Part shown: piece by piece, positions 17,235 to 26,414 of the stretch
How the letters are laid out: each line of letters begins with the position of its first letter
Position numbering within the stretch: position 1 is the stretch's first letter
DNA from: Niveispirillum cyanobacteriorum
Lineage (GTDB): Bacteria; Pseudomonadota; Alphaproteobacteria; Azospirillales; Azospirillaceae
Assembly (NCBI RefSeq): GCF_002868735.1
Contig: NZ_CP025611.1
Span: forward strand, 1-64,000
Direction of reading: 5' to 3'
Length of the DNA: 64,000 nucleotides
Program-made: the position numbers and the translations under genes
The notes under the pieces: model-generated
What the model was told of the DNA's origin: nothing
What the model saw: only the letters and a program-made list of their open reading frames with translations
Database searches by the model: none

Positions 17235-18275
17235 ATGACTCTTCGCCGCCTTGGCCGCACCGACCTGATGGTTCCCGCCCTCTGCCTGGGCACCATGACC
17301 TGGGGCCGGCAGAACAGCCCGGAGGAAGGCTTCGCCCAGATGGACATGGCGCTGGATCGCGGCCTGTTCTTCTGGGACACGGCGGAGATGTATTCCGCCC
17401 CGCCCATCGCCGCCACCTATGGCCGCACGGAAGAAATCATTGGCGACTGGTTCGCGCGCACGGGCCGCCGCAATGAGGTGCTGCTGGCCAGCAAGGTGGT
17501 GGGCGACGGGTCGGGAATGGATTATCTACGCGGTGGCAAGGCGCGGGCCGACCGGAAGAACATTGTGGAAGCGGTGGAGGCCAGCCTGAAGCGGCTGCGT
17601 ACCGACCATATCGACCTGTATCAGTTGCACTGGCCTGACCGGCAGGCCGACCGCTTTGGCCGCACCGTGGCCCATCCGGCCGCCCAGCCGGGTGAGGTGC
17701 CGATTGAGGAGACGCTTTCCGTCTTCGCCGACCTGATCAAGGCCGGCAAAATCCGGCATGTCGGGGTATCGAACGAAACGCCCTGGGGCACCATGCGCTA
17801 TGTCGCGGCGGCTGACCATCTGGGGCTGCCCCGCATTGCCAGCATCCAGAACCCCTATTCCCTGCTGAACCGGACCTTCGAGATGGGGCTGTCGGAGGTG
17901 GCGCTGCGCGAGGATGTGTCGATGCTGGCCTATTCGCCGCTGGCCGCCGGCACCCTGACGGGCAAGTATCTGGATGGCGCGCTGCCGGCGGGATCACGCC
18001 GGACCGTGGATCATCGCAAGTCGCGCTACGACCTGCCGCGCGGTGATGCAGCGACGCGCGACTATCTTTCCATTGCTCGCGACCATGGTCTGGACCCCGC
18101 CGCCATGGCCATCGCCTTTGTCGTCTCCCGCTCCTTCGTGACCAGCACGATCATCGGGGCCACCAGTATGGACCATCTGAAGGTCGCCATTGATGCCGGG
18201 TCACTGACCCTGTCGGCGGAGGTGCTGGCCGCCCTGGACGCCGTCCATGCCGCTAATCCCAACCCCTGCCCCTGA
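17235..18275 (+). CDS. Aldo/keto reductase (Tas-like)
   Basis: A 346-residue NADPH-dependent oxidoreductase with a TIM barrel. It begins LRRLGRTDLMVPALCLGTMT. The catalytic tetrad can be placed: Asp in FFWDTAEMYS, Tyr in the same segment, Lys in LLASKVVG and His in IDLYQLHWPDRQ. The length and the insertion after HWPDR resemble E. coli Tas-type proteins rather than short xylose-reductase-like members. The natural substrate cannot be told from sequence. It follows polA by 37 bases and precedes thpR by 9. Confidence 0.88.
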   Translation: MTLRRLGRTDLMVPALCLGTMTWGRQNSPEEGFAQMDMALDRGLFFWDTAEMYSAPPIAATYGRTEEIIGDWFARTGRRNEVLLASKVVGDGSGMDYLRGGKARADRKNIVEAVEASLKRLRTDHIDLYQLHWPDRQADRFGRTVAHPAAQPGEVPIEETLSVFADLIKAGKIRHVGVSNETPWGTMRYVAAADHLGLPRIASIQNPYSLLNRTFEMGLSEVALREDVSMLAYSPLAAGTLTGKYLDGALPAGSRRTVDHRKSRYDLPRGDAATRDYLSIARDHGLDPAAMAIAFVVSRSFVTSTIIGATSMDHLKVAIDAGSLTLSAEVLAALDAVHAANPNPCP

Positions 18276-18284
18276 GGCTTGGTC

Positions 18285-18833
18285 ATGCTGCGTCTGTTCG
18301 TCGGGATACCGATGCCGGAGGCGGTGGTGGAACGGCTGTCCAGCCTGGCCCACGGCCTGCCCGGCGCCCGCTGGGTTCCGCCAGAGAATTATCACCTGAC
18401 CCTGCGCTTCCTAGGGGAGATCGACGAGGGCACGGCCCATGACGTGGATGAGGCGCTGGACCTTGTCACCGGCCCGTCCTTTCCGCTGACCCTGTCAGGC
18501 CTGGGCAGTTTCGGCAGCGGGCACAAGCAGCATGCGCTTTGGGCCGGCTTGGTGGACAGCGATCCGTTGCTGCATCTTCAGGCCAAGGTCGAATCCGCCC
18601 TGGTCCGGTCGGGTCAGCCGCCGGAACAGCGCAAATACAGCCCACACGTGACGCTCGCCTATCTGACCGACACGCCGCCGGCCAAGCTGGCCAATTATAT
18701 GGGGGCCAACGGTCTGTTCCAGGCGGGGCCGTTTACGGTGGACCGTTACTGCCTGTACGAAAGCGTGCTGGGCAAGTCCGGTGCGACCTACCACATCCTG
18801 CAGGAATACCCGCTAGGGGGATGGGGGGTGTGA
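18285..18833 (+). CDS. thpR: RNA 2',3'-cyclic phosphodiesterase
   Basis: A 182-residue 2H-phosphoesterase. Both active-site HxT motifs are present: HLTLRF near 36 and HVTLAYL near 121. LRLFVGIPMP at the start is typical of ThpR/LigT, which opens 2',3'-cyclic phosphates on RNA. I start at ATG 18285; an in-frame TTG two codons earlier is possible. Its stop touches the stop of the convergent aldolase gene with no gap and no hairpin between them. Confidence 0.92.
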   Translation: MLRLFVGIPMPEAVVERLSSLAHGLPGARWVPPENYHLTLRFLGEIDEGTAHDVDEALDLVTGPSFPLTLSGLGSFGSGHKQHALWAGLVDSDPLLHLQAKVESALVRSGQPPEQRKYSPHVTLAYLTDTPPAKLANYMGANGLFQAGPFTVDRYCLYESVLGKSGATYHILQEYPLGGWGV

Positions 18834-19859
18834 TCACCCCGCCAACCGCCGCGCCGCCGTCAGCAGGGCTTCCACGGCTGCTTCATCGCTGTTCCAGGCG
18901 GCGACCAGCCGGACGACGTTGCCGTCCCAGCGATAAAAGCCGAAGCCCGCCGCCTCCAGCCCCGCGATCACCGGTTCCGGCAGGGCGATGAATATCTCGT
19001 TTCCGTCCACGGGGTGGGCCAGATGCGCGCCGGGCAGGGCCGACAGCCCGTCGGCCAGCCGCATCGCCATGCGGTTGGCATGGCCAGCCAGCCGCAGCCA
19101 CAGCCCGCCCTGCACATAGGCTTCAAGCTGTGCCGACAGGAACCGCATCTTGGAGAACAGGTGGGCGGCGCGTTTGCGGCGATAACCGAAATTCTCCGAC
19201 AGTTCGCGGTCAAAGAACACTACCGCCTCCGCCCCCAGCGCCCCATTCTTGGTGGCGCCGAAGGACAGGACATCCACACCGGCCCGCCAGGTGATGTCGG
19301 CAGGCGAACAGCCCAGCGACGCCACGGCATTGGCAAAGCGTGCCCCGTCCATGTGCACCCGCAGACCATGGTGCCGGGCGACGGCGGTCAGCGCCGCGAC
19401 CTCGGCCGGGCTGTAGGCCGTGCCACATTCGGTGAGCTGGCTCAGCGACAGGGCCGCCGGCTGCACCACATGCACGAAGCCCTTATGCACCCGGTCCAGT
19501 GCCGCTGACAGGGTGGACGGCGTCAGCTTGCCATGCTCGCCGGGAAGGGTGACCAGCTTGGCCCCGCCCGTAAACATCTCCGGAGCGCCGCATTCATCGG
19601 CCTGGATATGCGCTTCGGCATGGCAATAGATGCTGCCCCAGGGCGGGGTCAGGGCCGCCAGTGCCAGTGCATTGGCAGCGGTCCCGGTGGCCACGGGAAA
19701 GACGGCGACGTCGCGTTCGAACAGGTCCGACAGAGACTGCGTCAGCCGCTTTGTCCAGTCATCATTGCCATAGGACGGGGCGGTGCCGCCATTTGCCTTG
19801 ACGATGGCATCCAGGATTTCCGGTGCTGCCCCCGTCACATTGTCGGACATGAAATTCAT
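18834..19859 (-). CDS. Low-specificity L-threonine aldolase
   Basis: A 341-residue PLP enzyme of the beta-eliminating lyase group. It interconverts threonine or allo-threonine with glycine and acetaldehyde. The N-terminal NFMSDNVTGAAPEILDAI, the substrate/PLP region VHMDGARFANA (near 168-178) and the PLP lysine K204 in LSFGATKNGA are as expected for LtaE-type enzymes. It is tail-to-tail with thpR. The 44 bases upstream of the ATG are AT-richer and lie before the end of the next minus-strand gene. Confidence 0.92.
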   Translation of the reverse strand: MNFMSDNVTGAAPEILDAIVKANGGTAPSYGNDDWTKRLTQSLSDLFERDVAVFPVATGTAANALALAALTPPWGSIYCHAEAHIQADECGAPEMFTGGAKLVTLPGEHGKLTPSTLSAALDRVHKGFVHVVQPAALSLSQLTECGTAYSPAEVAALTAVARHHGLRVHMDGARFANAVASLGCSPADITWRAGVDVLSFGATKNGALGAEAVVFFDRELSENFGYRRKRAAHLFSKMRFLSAQLEAYVQGGLWLRLAGHANRMAMRLADGLSALPGAHLAHPVDGNEIFIALPEPVIAGLEAAGFGFYRWDGNVVRLVAAWNSDEAAVEALLTAARRLAG

Positions 19860-19903
19860 TTAACGTCCATTTCCCCTGGGAATCGGTTCTATTGTGACCA
19901 GGA

Positions 19904-20293
19904 TCACGGCGCGGATGTCACAAGCACCGCATGTTCGCCCGTGGCCGGATCGACGAGAAGTACCTGTGTGCGGCCGTCGGTCAGTTTCACCTGCACGGCG
20001 ATGCGGCCATTCACGGCGGCGATGCCGGGCAGCAGGACCGCTCCCGGCGGCAATGTCACCGCCTCGGTCGGCATTGGTGCCTTCACAGGTGCCGGGGCCG
20101 TTGGCGCAGGCGGGGCCGCCGGCGGTTCGGCTTCGGGGGCTTTCCCCTGCATGCCGAAGCGGGCCGAAAACGTGCGCGGATGATTGGGGTCCGTGGAGCG
20201 TTTATAGACTTCATAGCCCAGGAACGCGAACCCGGCCGCGATGATCACGGCCCCGATGATAAGGATGTTCTTCAGTGCCTGCACGTTCGGCAA
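19904..20293 (-). CDS. Single-pass membrane protein, DUF6476-like
   Basis: A 129-residue protein. One N-terminal membrane segment (ILIIGAVIIAAGFAFLGYEV, about 10-29) is followed by a basic stop-transfer, a Pro/Ala-rich linker (about 52-80) and a small C-terminal domain that ends VQVKLTDGRTQVLLVDPATG. It looks like the alphaproteobacterial DUF6476 proteins, which are often encoded back to back with rluD as here. No function is known. The family assignment is from memory of length and context and is moderate. Confidence 0.65.
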   Translation of the reverse strand: MPNVQALKNILIIGAVIIAAGFAFLGYEVYKRSTDPNHPRTFSARFGMQGKAPEAEPPAAPPAPTAPAPVKAPMPTEAVTLPPGAVLLPGIAAVNGRIAVQVKLTDGRTQVLLVDPATGEHAVLVTSAP

Positions 20294-20340
20294 ATCCCCA
20301 GTTGAAGGCCACCGGCCGGACGGATATCCCGCCCGCCGGC

Positions 20341-21390
20341 ATGGAACTCGACCTGGATGACGATCTGTGCGACGAGGAATTCCTGCCCGCCGCTGATGAT
20401 GCCCCTGTCCAAGGTGCCGGCCCCGCCGACCATGACACCATCATCGATGGCGACCGGGACGGGGACCGTCTGGACAAGGCGCTGGCGGATCTGCTGGCCG
20501 CTGCCGGCCTGTCGCGTTCCCGCCTGCGCGCCCTGATCGATCAGGGGCATGTCTCCACAGGTGGGCAGACCATAGACGACGCGTCCCGCCGGGTCAAAGC
20601 CGGCCAGACCTTCCGCGTGCATGTTCCGGCCAGCGCGCCGGCCTTGCCGGTGCCGCAGGATATCCCGCTTGTGATCATCCATGAGGATGAAGACTTGCTG
20701 GTCATCGACAAGCCGGCGGGCATGGTGGTGCATCCAGCGGCCGGCAATCCGGACGGCACGCTGGTCAATGCCCTGCTGCACCATTGCGGCGACCGGCTGT
20801 CGGGCATCGGCGGCGTGCGGCGGCCCGGCATCGTGCATCGGCTGGACAAGGATACAAGCGGTCTGATGGTGGTGGCTAAGAATGACCGCGCGCATCAGGC
20901 CCTGTCGGCGCAGTTTGCCGACCGGTCACTGTCGCGCACCTATCAGGCGGTGGTTTGGGCCGTGCCCAACCCGCGCACGGGTGAGATCAACGCTAATATC
21001 GGTCGCCACCCGACCGACCGCAAGCGCATGGCTGTGCTGGACCGGGGTGGCAAGGTCGCCATTACGCGCTACAGCACTCTGCGCGCGCTGGGCCCGGCTG
21101 CAGCCCTGATCGAATGCAAACTGCTGACGGGCCGTACGCATCAGATCCGGGTGCACATGACCCATGTGGGCCATCCGCTGGTCGGCGACCCCGTCTATGG
21201 CCGCGTCCGCACGGGCCGCACGCGCGGTCTGTCGGAAGGGGTCAAACAGGCGCTGGAGACGTTCCCGCGTCAGGCCCTGCATGCCGCTGCCATCGAGTTC
21301 ATCCATCCGGCCACGGGCGCCAAGGTGCGCTTTGAAACTGTGTTGCCGGATGATTTCAAGGGCTTAATTCATGCGTTGGAGGTGCTATAA
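20341..21390 (+). CDS. rluD: Ribosomal large subunit pseudouridine synthase, RluD type
   Basis: A 349-residue RluA-family enzyme. An S4-type RNA-binding segment comes first ([20 protein letters not shown], about 43-62). The catalytic domain then has the essential aspartate in [18 protein letters not shown], plus [13 protein letters not shown] and [11 protein letters not shown]. RluD makes pseudouridines in helix 69 of 23S rRNA. I start at ATG 20341; an in-frame GTG at 20275 would overlap the divergent membrane-protein gene. An acidic N-terminal extension ([12 protein letters not shown]) precedes the S4 part. It is followed by rpoH, a conserved pair in this class. Confidence 0.92.
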   Translation: MELDLDDDLCDEEFLPAADDAPVQGAGPADHDTIIDGDRDGDRLDKALADLLAAAGLSRSRLRALIDQGHVSTGGQTIDDASRRVKAGQTFRVHVPASAPALPVPQDIPLVIIHEDEDLLVIDKPAGMVVHPAAGNPDGTLVNALLHHCGDRLSGIGGVRRPGIVHRLDKDTSGLMVVAKNDRAHQALSAQFADRSLSRTYQAVVWAVPNPRTGEINANIGRHPTDRKRMAVLDRGGKVAITRYSTLRALGPAAALIECKLLTGRTHQIRVHMTHVGHPLVGDPVYGRVRTGRTRGLSEGVKQALETFPRQALHAAAIEFIHPATGAKVRFETVLPDDFKGLIHALEVL

Positions 21391-21391
21391 T
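21386..21391 (+). promoter_or_regulatory. Possible -10 box of rpoH at the rluD stop
   Basis: A perfect TATAAT overlaps the rluD stop codon, 126 bases before the rpoH start. No good -35 hexamer is seen at the right spacing (CTTAAT at 21363), so this is only a candidate promoter for rpoH. Confidence 0.3.
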
Positions 21392-21516
21392 GCCATCGCG
21401 CATGATGACCGGGCCTCTTCTGGACGGGCGCTGTGCGTGTCCGTTCAGGACCTATTCATCGCTGTCGGTGCCAGTTGGGCCGATGGTGTCAACCAGCCTT
21501 ATGCAAGGGGGTTAAC

Positions 21517-22401
21517 ATGACCGCTTCTGTTCCCGCCATTCCGGTCGTCAGCTCGGAAAGCAGCCTCAGCCGCTATCTCCAGGAAATCCGCAAGTTCCCC
21601 ATGCTGGAACCTGGTGAGGAGTATATGCTGGCTAAGAGCTGGCGCGAGCATGAGGATACCAAGGCCGCCCATCGTCTGGTGACCAGCCATCTGCGCCTTG
21701 TGGCGAAGATTGCCATGGGCTATCGCGGTTACGGCCTGCCCGTATCGGAGCTGATCTCCGAAGGCAATGTCGGCATGATGCAGGCCGTCAAGCGGTTTGA
21801 GCCTGACCGTGGCTTCCGTCTCGCCACCTACGCCATGTGGTGGATCAGGGCCGCTATCCAGGAATATATCCTGCACAGCTGGTCGCTGGTGAAGATGGGC
21901 ACCACGGCGGCGCAGAAGAAGCTGTTCTTCAATCTGCGCAAGCTGAAGGGCCAGATGCAGGCCATCGATGATGGCGATCTGCCGGCCGACGTGGTGACCA
22001 AGATTGCCACTACGCTGGACGTGCCGGAAGCCGACGTCGTCTCCATGAATCAGCGTCTGGCCGCCGGTGACCATTCCCTGAATGCGCCGCTGCGCGTGGA
22101 TGGGGAAGGCGAGTGGCAGGACTGGTTGGTGGATGAAAGCGAAAGCCAGGAAATCCGCCTGGGCGACCAGCAGGAACTGGGCAAGCGCAAGGCCCTGCTG
22201 GCCGGTGCGATGAAGGGTTTGAACGAGCGCGAGCGCCACATCCTGATCGAACGCCGCCTGCGCGAAGAGCCGACGACCCTGGAGGACCTGTCGCAGCATT
22301 ACGGCATCAGCCGTGAGCGTGTGCGCCAGATCGAGGTTCGGGCCTTTGAGAAGCTTCAGAAGGCCATCAAGACCGCCGCGATCCAGCAGCAACTGGCCTG
22401 A
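21517..22401 (+). CDS. rpoH: Heat-shock sigma factor sigma-32
   Basis: A 294-residue group 3 sigma factor. It starts at ATG 21517 after an AAGGGGG ribosome binding site. Region 2 shows LVTSHLRLVAKIAMGYRGYG and the core -10-binding sequence RLATYAMWWIRAAIQEYI. The RpoH box is present as QKKLFFNLRK (near 130), which sets it apart from other sigma factors and links it to chaperone and FtsH control. Region 4 has LEDLSQHYGISRERVRQIE. It directs transcription of heat-shock genes. Confidence 0.97.
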   Translation: MTASVPAIPVVSSESSLSRYLQEIRKFPMLEPGEEYMLAKSWREHEDTKAAHRLVTSHLRLVAKIAMGYRGYGLPVSELISEGNVGMMQAVKRFEPDRGFRLATYAMWWIRAAIQEYILHSWSLVKMGTTAAQKKLFFNLRKLKGQMQAIDDGDLPADVVTKIATTLDVPEADVVSMNQRLAAGDHSLNAPLRVDGEGEWQDWLVDESESQEIRLGDQQELGKRKALLAGAMKGLNERERHILIERRLREEPTTLEDLSQHYGISRERVRQIEVRAFEKLQKAIKTAAIQQQLA

Positions 22402-22425
22402 TCGCGCAGGGGCGCGGGCGCCACT

Positions 22426-23958
22426 TCACCCCGCCGCCCTTTCCAGCGCCACCACCTCTTCGCGGGGCAGGTGGCGGGGAAGGGTCAGGGTGAAGCAGGT
22501 TCCCCGGCCTTCAGCGGAACTGACGCTGATCACGCCTTGCAGTGATTGCGTCACCAGATTGAACACGATGTGCAGGCCCAGGCCGGAACCGCCCCGGGCG
22601 CGGTTGGTGGTGAAGAAGGGTTCGAACAGCCGGTCCATGTTGGATGCAGGCACGCCCTTGCCGTCATCCTGGAACCGCAACTCCACCTGATCATCGGGCA
22701 GCTCGCGTACCGTGATCTTCATGGTGCCCTGGCGGTCCGGGCCGAAGGCGTGAATCAGGGCGTTGATGATCAGGTTGGTCAGCACCTGGAACAGGGCACC
22801 GGGATAGCTGTCCATATGGATGCCGGTGGGGCATTCGACCAGGACACGGTGCGGTTCCCCACGCAGCCGTGGCGCAAGGCTTTGCAGCACCTCGTCAATA
22901 TAGGCGCCCAGCAGGAAATCGCGCCGCTCCTCACTGGCCTGATCCACGGCCACCCGTTTGAAACTTTGCACCAGTTCAGCGGCGCGACCGATATTGGTGT
23001 GGACCAGATGGGCACTGTCGCGCAGCGTGCCTTGATGCTCCGTCAACTGGCTGCGGGTCAGCTTGCCGGCGGCCACCGCCTTGTCCAGGGAGGTGACGAC
23101 ATCCTCCAGATGGGTGATCGCGGTCAGGGCGATGCCGATAGGCGTGTTCAACTCATGCGCCACCCCGGCGACCAGCCGACCCAAGCTGGCCAGTTTCTCT
23201 GCCTGGGTCAGACTGTTGCGGGTTTCGCCCAACTGTTGCTGCGCCTCTTCCAGTTCCGAGACCTTGTGGGCCAGTTCGTCGCGCTGGTTGGCGATGATGG
23301 CTTCGCGGCGAAGCAGCTCGGTATTGGCTTCCTTCAGACGGGCCTGTTCGGCCTGCAAGGCGCGCAGGCGTTGAAACTCCATGCGGCGCAAGGTTGACAG
23401 CTGATAGGCCGTGAAGGCGCCGAAGATATTGGCCAGCGACTGCATGACCGTTGCGGTGCTCATCTGTGACGCGGTGGCGCCCGATGCCGGCATGAACAGG
23501 CCGATATAAAGGCCGCTGGCTGCCACACCCCAGGGGATCATGTAGATCACCCGTGTCGGCAGGAACAGATAGTTCATCAGGACGACGATCATCACAAAGA
23601 AGCTGACCGTCAGGCCAACCTGCCCCCCGCGATGGATCAGAAGCGCCCCCGCTGAGGTGATTGCCCATATGTAGGTCATCGTCAGCAGCACCAGGCCATA
23701 GCGCAGGCCCACGAACTTTGTCTTCACCGGCACCAGCATGGTGGCGATGATCAACACATAGACGATACCGCGCAGCGGCATCATGACGGTCAGGACCGTC
23801 TCAAGGCTGAAGTAGACAAAGTCCAGTGAGGCGGCCATCAGGTAAAAGATGGCCAGGGCCAGGAGATTGCGCCGCAGGCCCTTGGCTTCCGCCTCCAGCA
23901 TGTGCTGGCGGAAATCCTGCTCCATCGCCCTATCGGCGAACTCCGCAAATTTCAGCAT
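22426..23958 (-). CDS. Membrane sensor histidine kinase, orphan
   Basis: A 510-residue protein. About six membrane segments fill residues 28-190, with no large periplasmic loop. A coiled coil (about 195-260, with LKEANTELLRREAIIANQRD) leads to the dimerisation helix with the phospho-histidine in VAGVAHELNTPIG. The ATP-binding domain has N box NLIINALIHAF, G1 FQDDGKGVP, F box RLFEPFFTTN and G2 GSGLGLHIV. All catalytic boxes look intact. No response regulator gene is adjacent, so partner and signal are unknown. It is convergent with rpoH, with a 24-base gap. Confidence 0.92.
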   Translation of the reverse strand: MLKFAEFADRAMEQDFRQHMLEAEAKGLRRNLLALAIFYLMAASLDFVYFSLETVLTVMMPLRGIVYVLIIATMLVPVKTKFVGLRYGLVLLTMTYIWAITSAGALLIHRGGQVGLTVSFFVMIVVLMNYLFLPTRVIYMIPWGVAASGLYIGLFMPASGATASQMSTATVMQSLANIFGAFTAYQLSTLRRMEFQRLRALQAEQARLKEANTELLRREAIIANQRDELAHKVSELEEAQQQLGETRNSLTQAEKLASLGRLVAGVAHELNTPIGIALTAITHLEDVVTSLDKAVAAGKLTRSQLTEHQGTLRDSAHLVHTNIGRAAELVQSFKRVAVDQASEERRDFLLGAYIDEVLQSLAPRLRGEPHRVLVECPTGIHMDSYPGALFQVLTNLIINALIHAFGPDRQGTMKITVRELPDDQVELRFQDDGKGVPASNMDRLFEPFFTTNRARGGSGLGLHIVFNLVTQSLQGVISVSSAEGRGTCFTLTLPRHLPREEVVALERAAG

Positions 23959-24105
23959 CTAAACGGCGCGCCCTTCCCCCTTGGTCGCGCCACAGCGCGC
24001 CTAAACGCGGGAAGCATTCTAGGCAAGAAGGTCGAGCGCGGCAACAGAAGTGCAACCAAAGGCGGGCGGTGGCAAAGGGCTTTCCACCGCCCGATAGACA
24101 CCTGC

Positions 24106-25473
24106 TCAATAGGCATATTCCTTATAGATGGGATCAATGTTCCCACCCCAGGCGCCCTGGTACTTCTCCAGCATCTCGGTCGAGAGGGACCGGCCCGACT
24201 CCGCAATGGCGATCAGCGGTTCGATGAAGTGGGTTTCATCATCGCCCATGCCGGCGGTACGGGCCCGGCTGCGCAGACCTTCGCGGGCGATATCGACGAC
24301 GCGGCGGGCCACATCCTGCACCGTTCCGCCCTGGAATGGCGTGGACAGACCCAGACGCGGCACATCGCGGCGCAAGGTGGCGCGGTCTTCCTGGGTCCAG
24401 CCCTTCACCAGATCCCAGGCGGCATCCAGCGCACTGGTGTCATAGAGCAAGCCAACCCAAAGCGCGGGCAGGGCGCAGAGACGGCCCCAGGGGCCGGCAT
24501 CGGCCCCACGCATTTCCAGATACTTCTTCAGGCGCACTTCCGGGAACATGGTCGTCATATGATCCGACCAATCGGTCATCAGCGGCAACTCGCCCGGCAG
24601 GATCGACAGCTTGCCATCCAGGAAGTCACGGAAGGACAGGCCCGAGGCATCCAGATACTGGCCGTCGCGATAGGCGAAATACATCGGCACATCGAGCGCG
24701 TAATCGACATAGCGCTCGAATCCGAACCCATCCTCGAACACGAAGGGCAGGTCGCCGGTGCGGTCCTTGTCCGTGTCGGTCCAGATATGAGAACGGTAGC
24801 TCTGGAACCCGTTGGGCTTTCCTTCCGTAAAGGGACTGGCCGCGAACAGGGCCGTGGCGATGGGCTGCAGGGCCAGCGACACCCGGAACTTCTTCACCAT
24901 GTCGGCTTCCGACGCGAAGTCCAGGTTCACCTGTACGGTACAGGTCCGGGTCATCATATCCAGGCCCAGCGTGCCGACCTTGGGCATGTAGGAACCCATG
25001 ATCTTGTACCGACCCTTGGGCATCCAGGGGATGTCCGACCGCTTCCATTTCGGGTTGAAGCCCATGCCCAGCATGCCGAAGCCCAGATCCTGGCCGATGG
25101 CCCGGACCTCTGCCAGATGCTCTCCAACCTCACCACAGGTCTGGTGGATGCTGACCAGCGGCGCGCCGGACAGTTCGAATTGCCCGCCCGGTTCCAGGCT
25201 GATATTGGCCATGCCCTTGGTCAGGGCTATGATGTTATCGCCCTCGCGCACGGGCTCCCAGCCGAATCGACGCTGGAACTCGCCCAGAATTTCACCGATT
25301 CCACCAGGGCCGGCATAGGGCACGGGGGCGTGGTCGGGGCCACGGAAAACAAACTTCTCATGCTCGGTGCCGATGCGCCAATCGCTGGCCGGCTTTGACC
25401 CTTTTTCCAGATACTCGACCAGTTGCCGGCGGTCGGTGATCGGTTCGCCGCGCGACGTCGGAGGTGCGGACAT
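24106..25473 (-). CDS. gshA: Glutamate-cysteine ligase, plant/alphaproteobacterial type
   Basis: A 455-residue enzyme that makes gamma-glutamylcysteine, the first step of glutathione synthesis. IGTEHEKFVF near 40, GGQFELSGAPL near 108, and the long central GFNPKWKRSDIPWMPKGRY segment are characteristic of the plant-like GshA class used by alphaproteobacteria. That class is unrelated in detail to the E. coli enzyme. The ATG at 25473 is 54 bases after the rsmE stop, so an rsmE-gshA operon is likely. Confidence 0.95.
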   Translation of the reverse strand: MSAPPTSRGEPITDRRQLVEYLEKGSKPASDWRIGTEHEKFVFRGPDHAPVPYAGPGGIGEILGEFQRRFGWEPVREGDNIIALTKGMANISLEPGGQFELSGAPLVSIHQTCGEVGEHLAEVRAIGQDLGFGMLGMGFNPKWKRSDIPWMPKGRYKIMGSYMPKVGTLGLDMMTRTCTVQVNLDFASEADMVKKFRVSLALQPIATALFAASPFTEGKPNGFQSYRSHIWTDTDKDRTGDLPFVFEDGFGFERYVDYALDVPMYFAYRDGQYLDASGLSFRDFLDGKLSILPGELPLMTDWSDHMTTMFPEVRLKKYLEMRGADAGPWGRLCALPALWVGLLYDTSALDAAWDLVKGWTQEDRATLRRDVPRLGLSTPFQGGTVQDVARRVVDIAREGLRSRARTAGMGDDETHFIEPLIAIAESGRSLSTEMLEKYQGAWGGNIDPIYKEYAY

Positions 25474-25527
25474 AGATGATGTTCCTTAACGCGAAGGACG
25501 TTGCAGAGACGGCGGGCGGGATAACGC

Positions 25528-26310
25528 TCAGGTGCGATTAGGTGGCCTTGCATCACCATCGGCCGATCGCCAGTCACCCCCCGCCGCCTGCCAGACGGCA
25601 AGCGCGGAGAAGGCGGCGGTATCGGCGCGCAGCACACGCGGCCCCAGGCCCACGCTTACCACAAAAGGCAGACGGCGCAGGGCATCAAGTTCCTGTTGGT
25701 CAAATCCCCCCTCCGGACCCACAAGAAATGCGACGGGCTTTCCCGCCGACGCAGTGACGGCGGTCACCAGGGGCTGTGCCACCCCGCTTTCCGCCGCCAC
25801 GAATAGGGTACGGGCAGGGTCCCAATCGGACAGCAATTTCTGCAGATCGATCCCGTCGGCGACGTCCGGCGCGTCCAGTCGTTCGCATTGTTCGGCCGCC
25901 TCAAGCGCGTTGGCGCGCAGCCGGTCGATATTGACGCGATTGACGTCGCCGCGCCGGGTGAAGACGGGCACCAGACGGCCCACGCCCAGCTCCACCGCCT
26001 TTTCCACCACATATTCGGTACGCCCACCCTTCAGCGGCGCGAACAGCAGCCAAGGGGCGGGCGGCGCATCGTTGGCGGGGCAGCGCGTCTGCCGGTCCAT
26101 GCGCAGGGTGCCGACGGATTTGGACAGGGTCTCGATATGGGCCAGAAACTCCCCATCCCGGCCATTGAAGGCCAGAACCCCATCCCCCGGACCCTGGCGC
26201 AGCACGGCCCGCAGATAATGCGCCCGATCCCCATCCAACGCCGCCACCCCACCAGGGCTCAACGGCTGGTCAATGAACAGGCGGGTGCGGGGTAGGGCGT
26301 CGGCAGCCAT
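25528..26310 (-). CDS. rsmE: 16S rRNA (uracil-1498-N3) methyltransferase
   Basis: A 260-residue SPOUT-class methyltransferase. It has the PUA-like N-terminal part (TRLFIDQPLSPGGVAAL), LLFAPLKGGRTEYVVEKAVELG, the SAM-binding knot sequence VAFLVGPEGGFDQQELDALR and the C-terminal LGPRVLRADTAAFSAL. It methylates U1498 of 16S rRNA. It lies directly upstream of gshA on the same strand. Confidence 0.95.
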   Translation of the reverse strand: MAADALPRTRLFIDQPLSPGGVAALDGDRAHYLRAVLRQGPGDGVLAFNGRDGEFLAHIETLSKSVGTLRMDRQTRCPANDAPPAPWLLFAPLKGGRTEYVVEKAVELGVGRLVPVFTRRGDVNRVNIDRLRANALEAAEQCERLDAPDVADGIDLQKLLSDWDPARTLFVAAESGVAQPLVTAVTASAGKPVAFLVGPEGGFDQQELDALRRLPFVVSVGLGPRVLRADTAAFSALAVWQAAGGDWRSADGDARPPNRT

Positions 26311-26379
26311 GGGTCATCCGGAAAGCTGATCTCCACAACAGGGATAGGCTTTCAGGCGGAAAAGTCCAGTGTTGTGGGG

Positions 26380-26407
26380 CAAAACGGGGGCCTTTGCCGG
26401 CCCCCGT
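26380..26407 (-). terminator. Terminator after ppdK
   Basis: A nine-base-pair stem (ACGGGGGCC with GGCCCCCGT) and six-base loop, followed on the minus strand by TTTTG, lies eight bases past the ppdK stop. Confidence 0.8.
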
Positions 26408-26414
26408 CTGTACA

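Noticed and set aside
19904-20340. RluD start at GTG 20275
   Set aside because: It would overlap the divergent membrane-protein gene; ATG 20341 gives a full S4 and catalytic domain without overlap.
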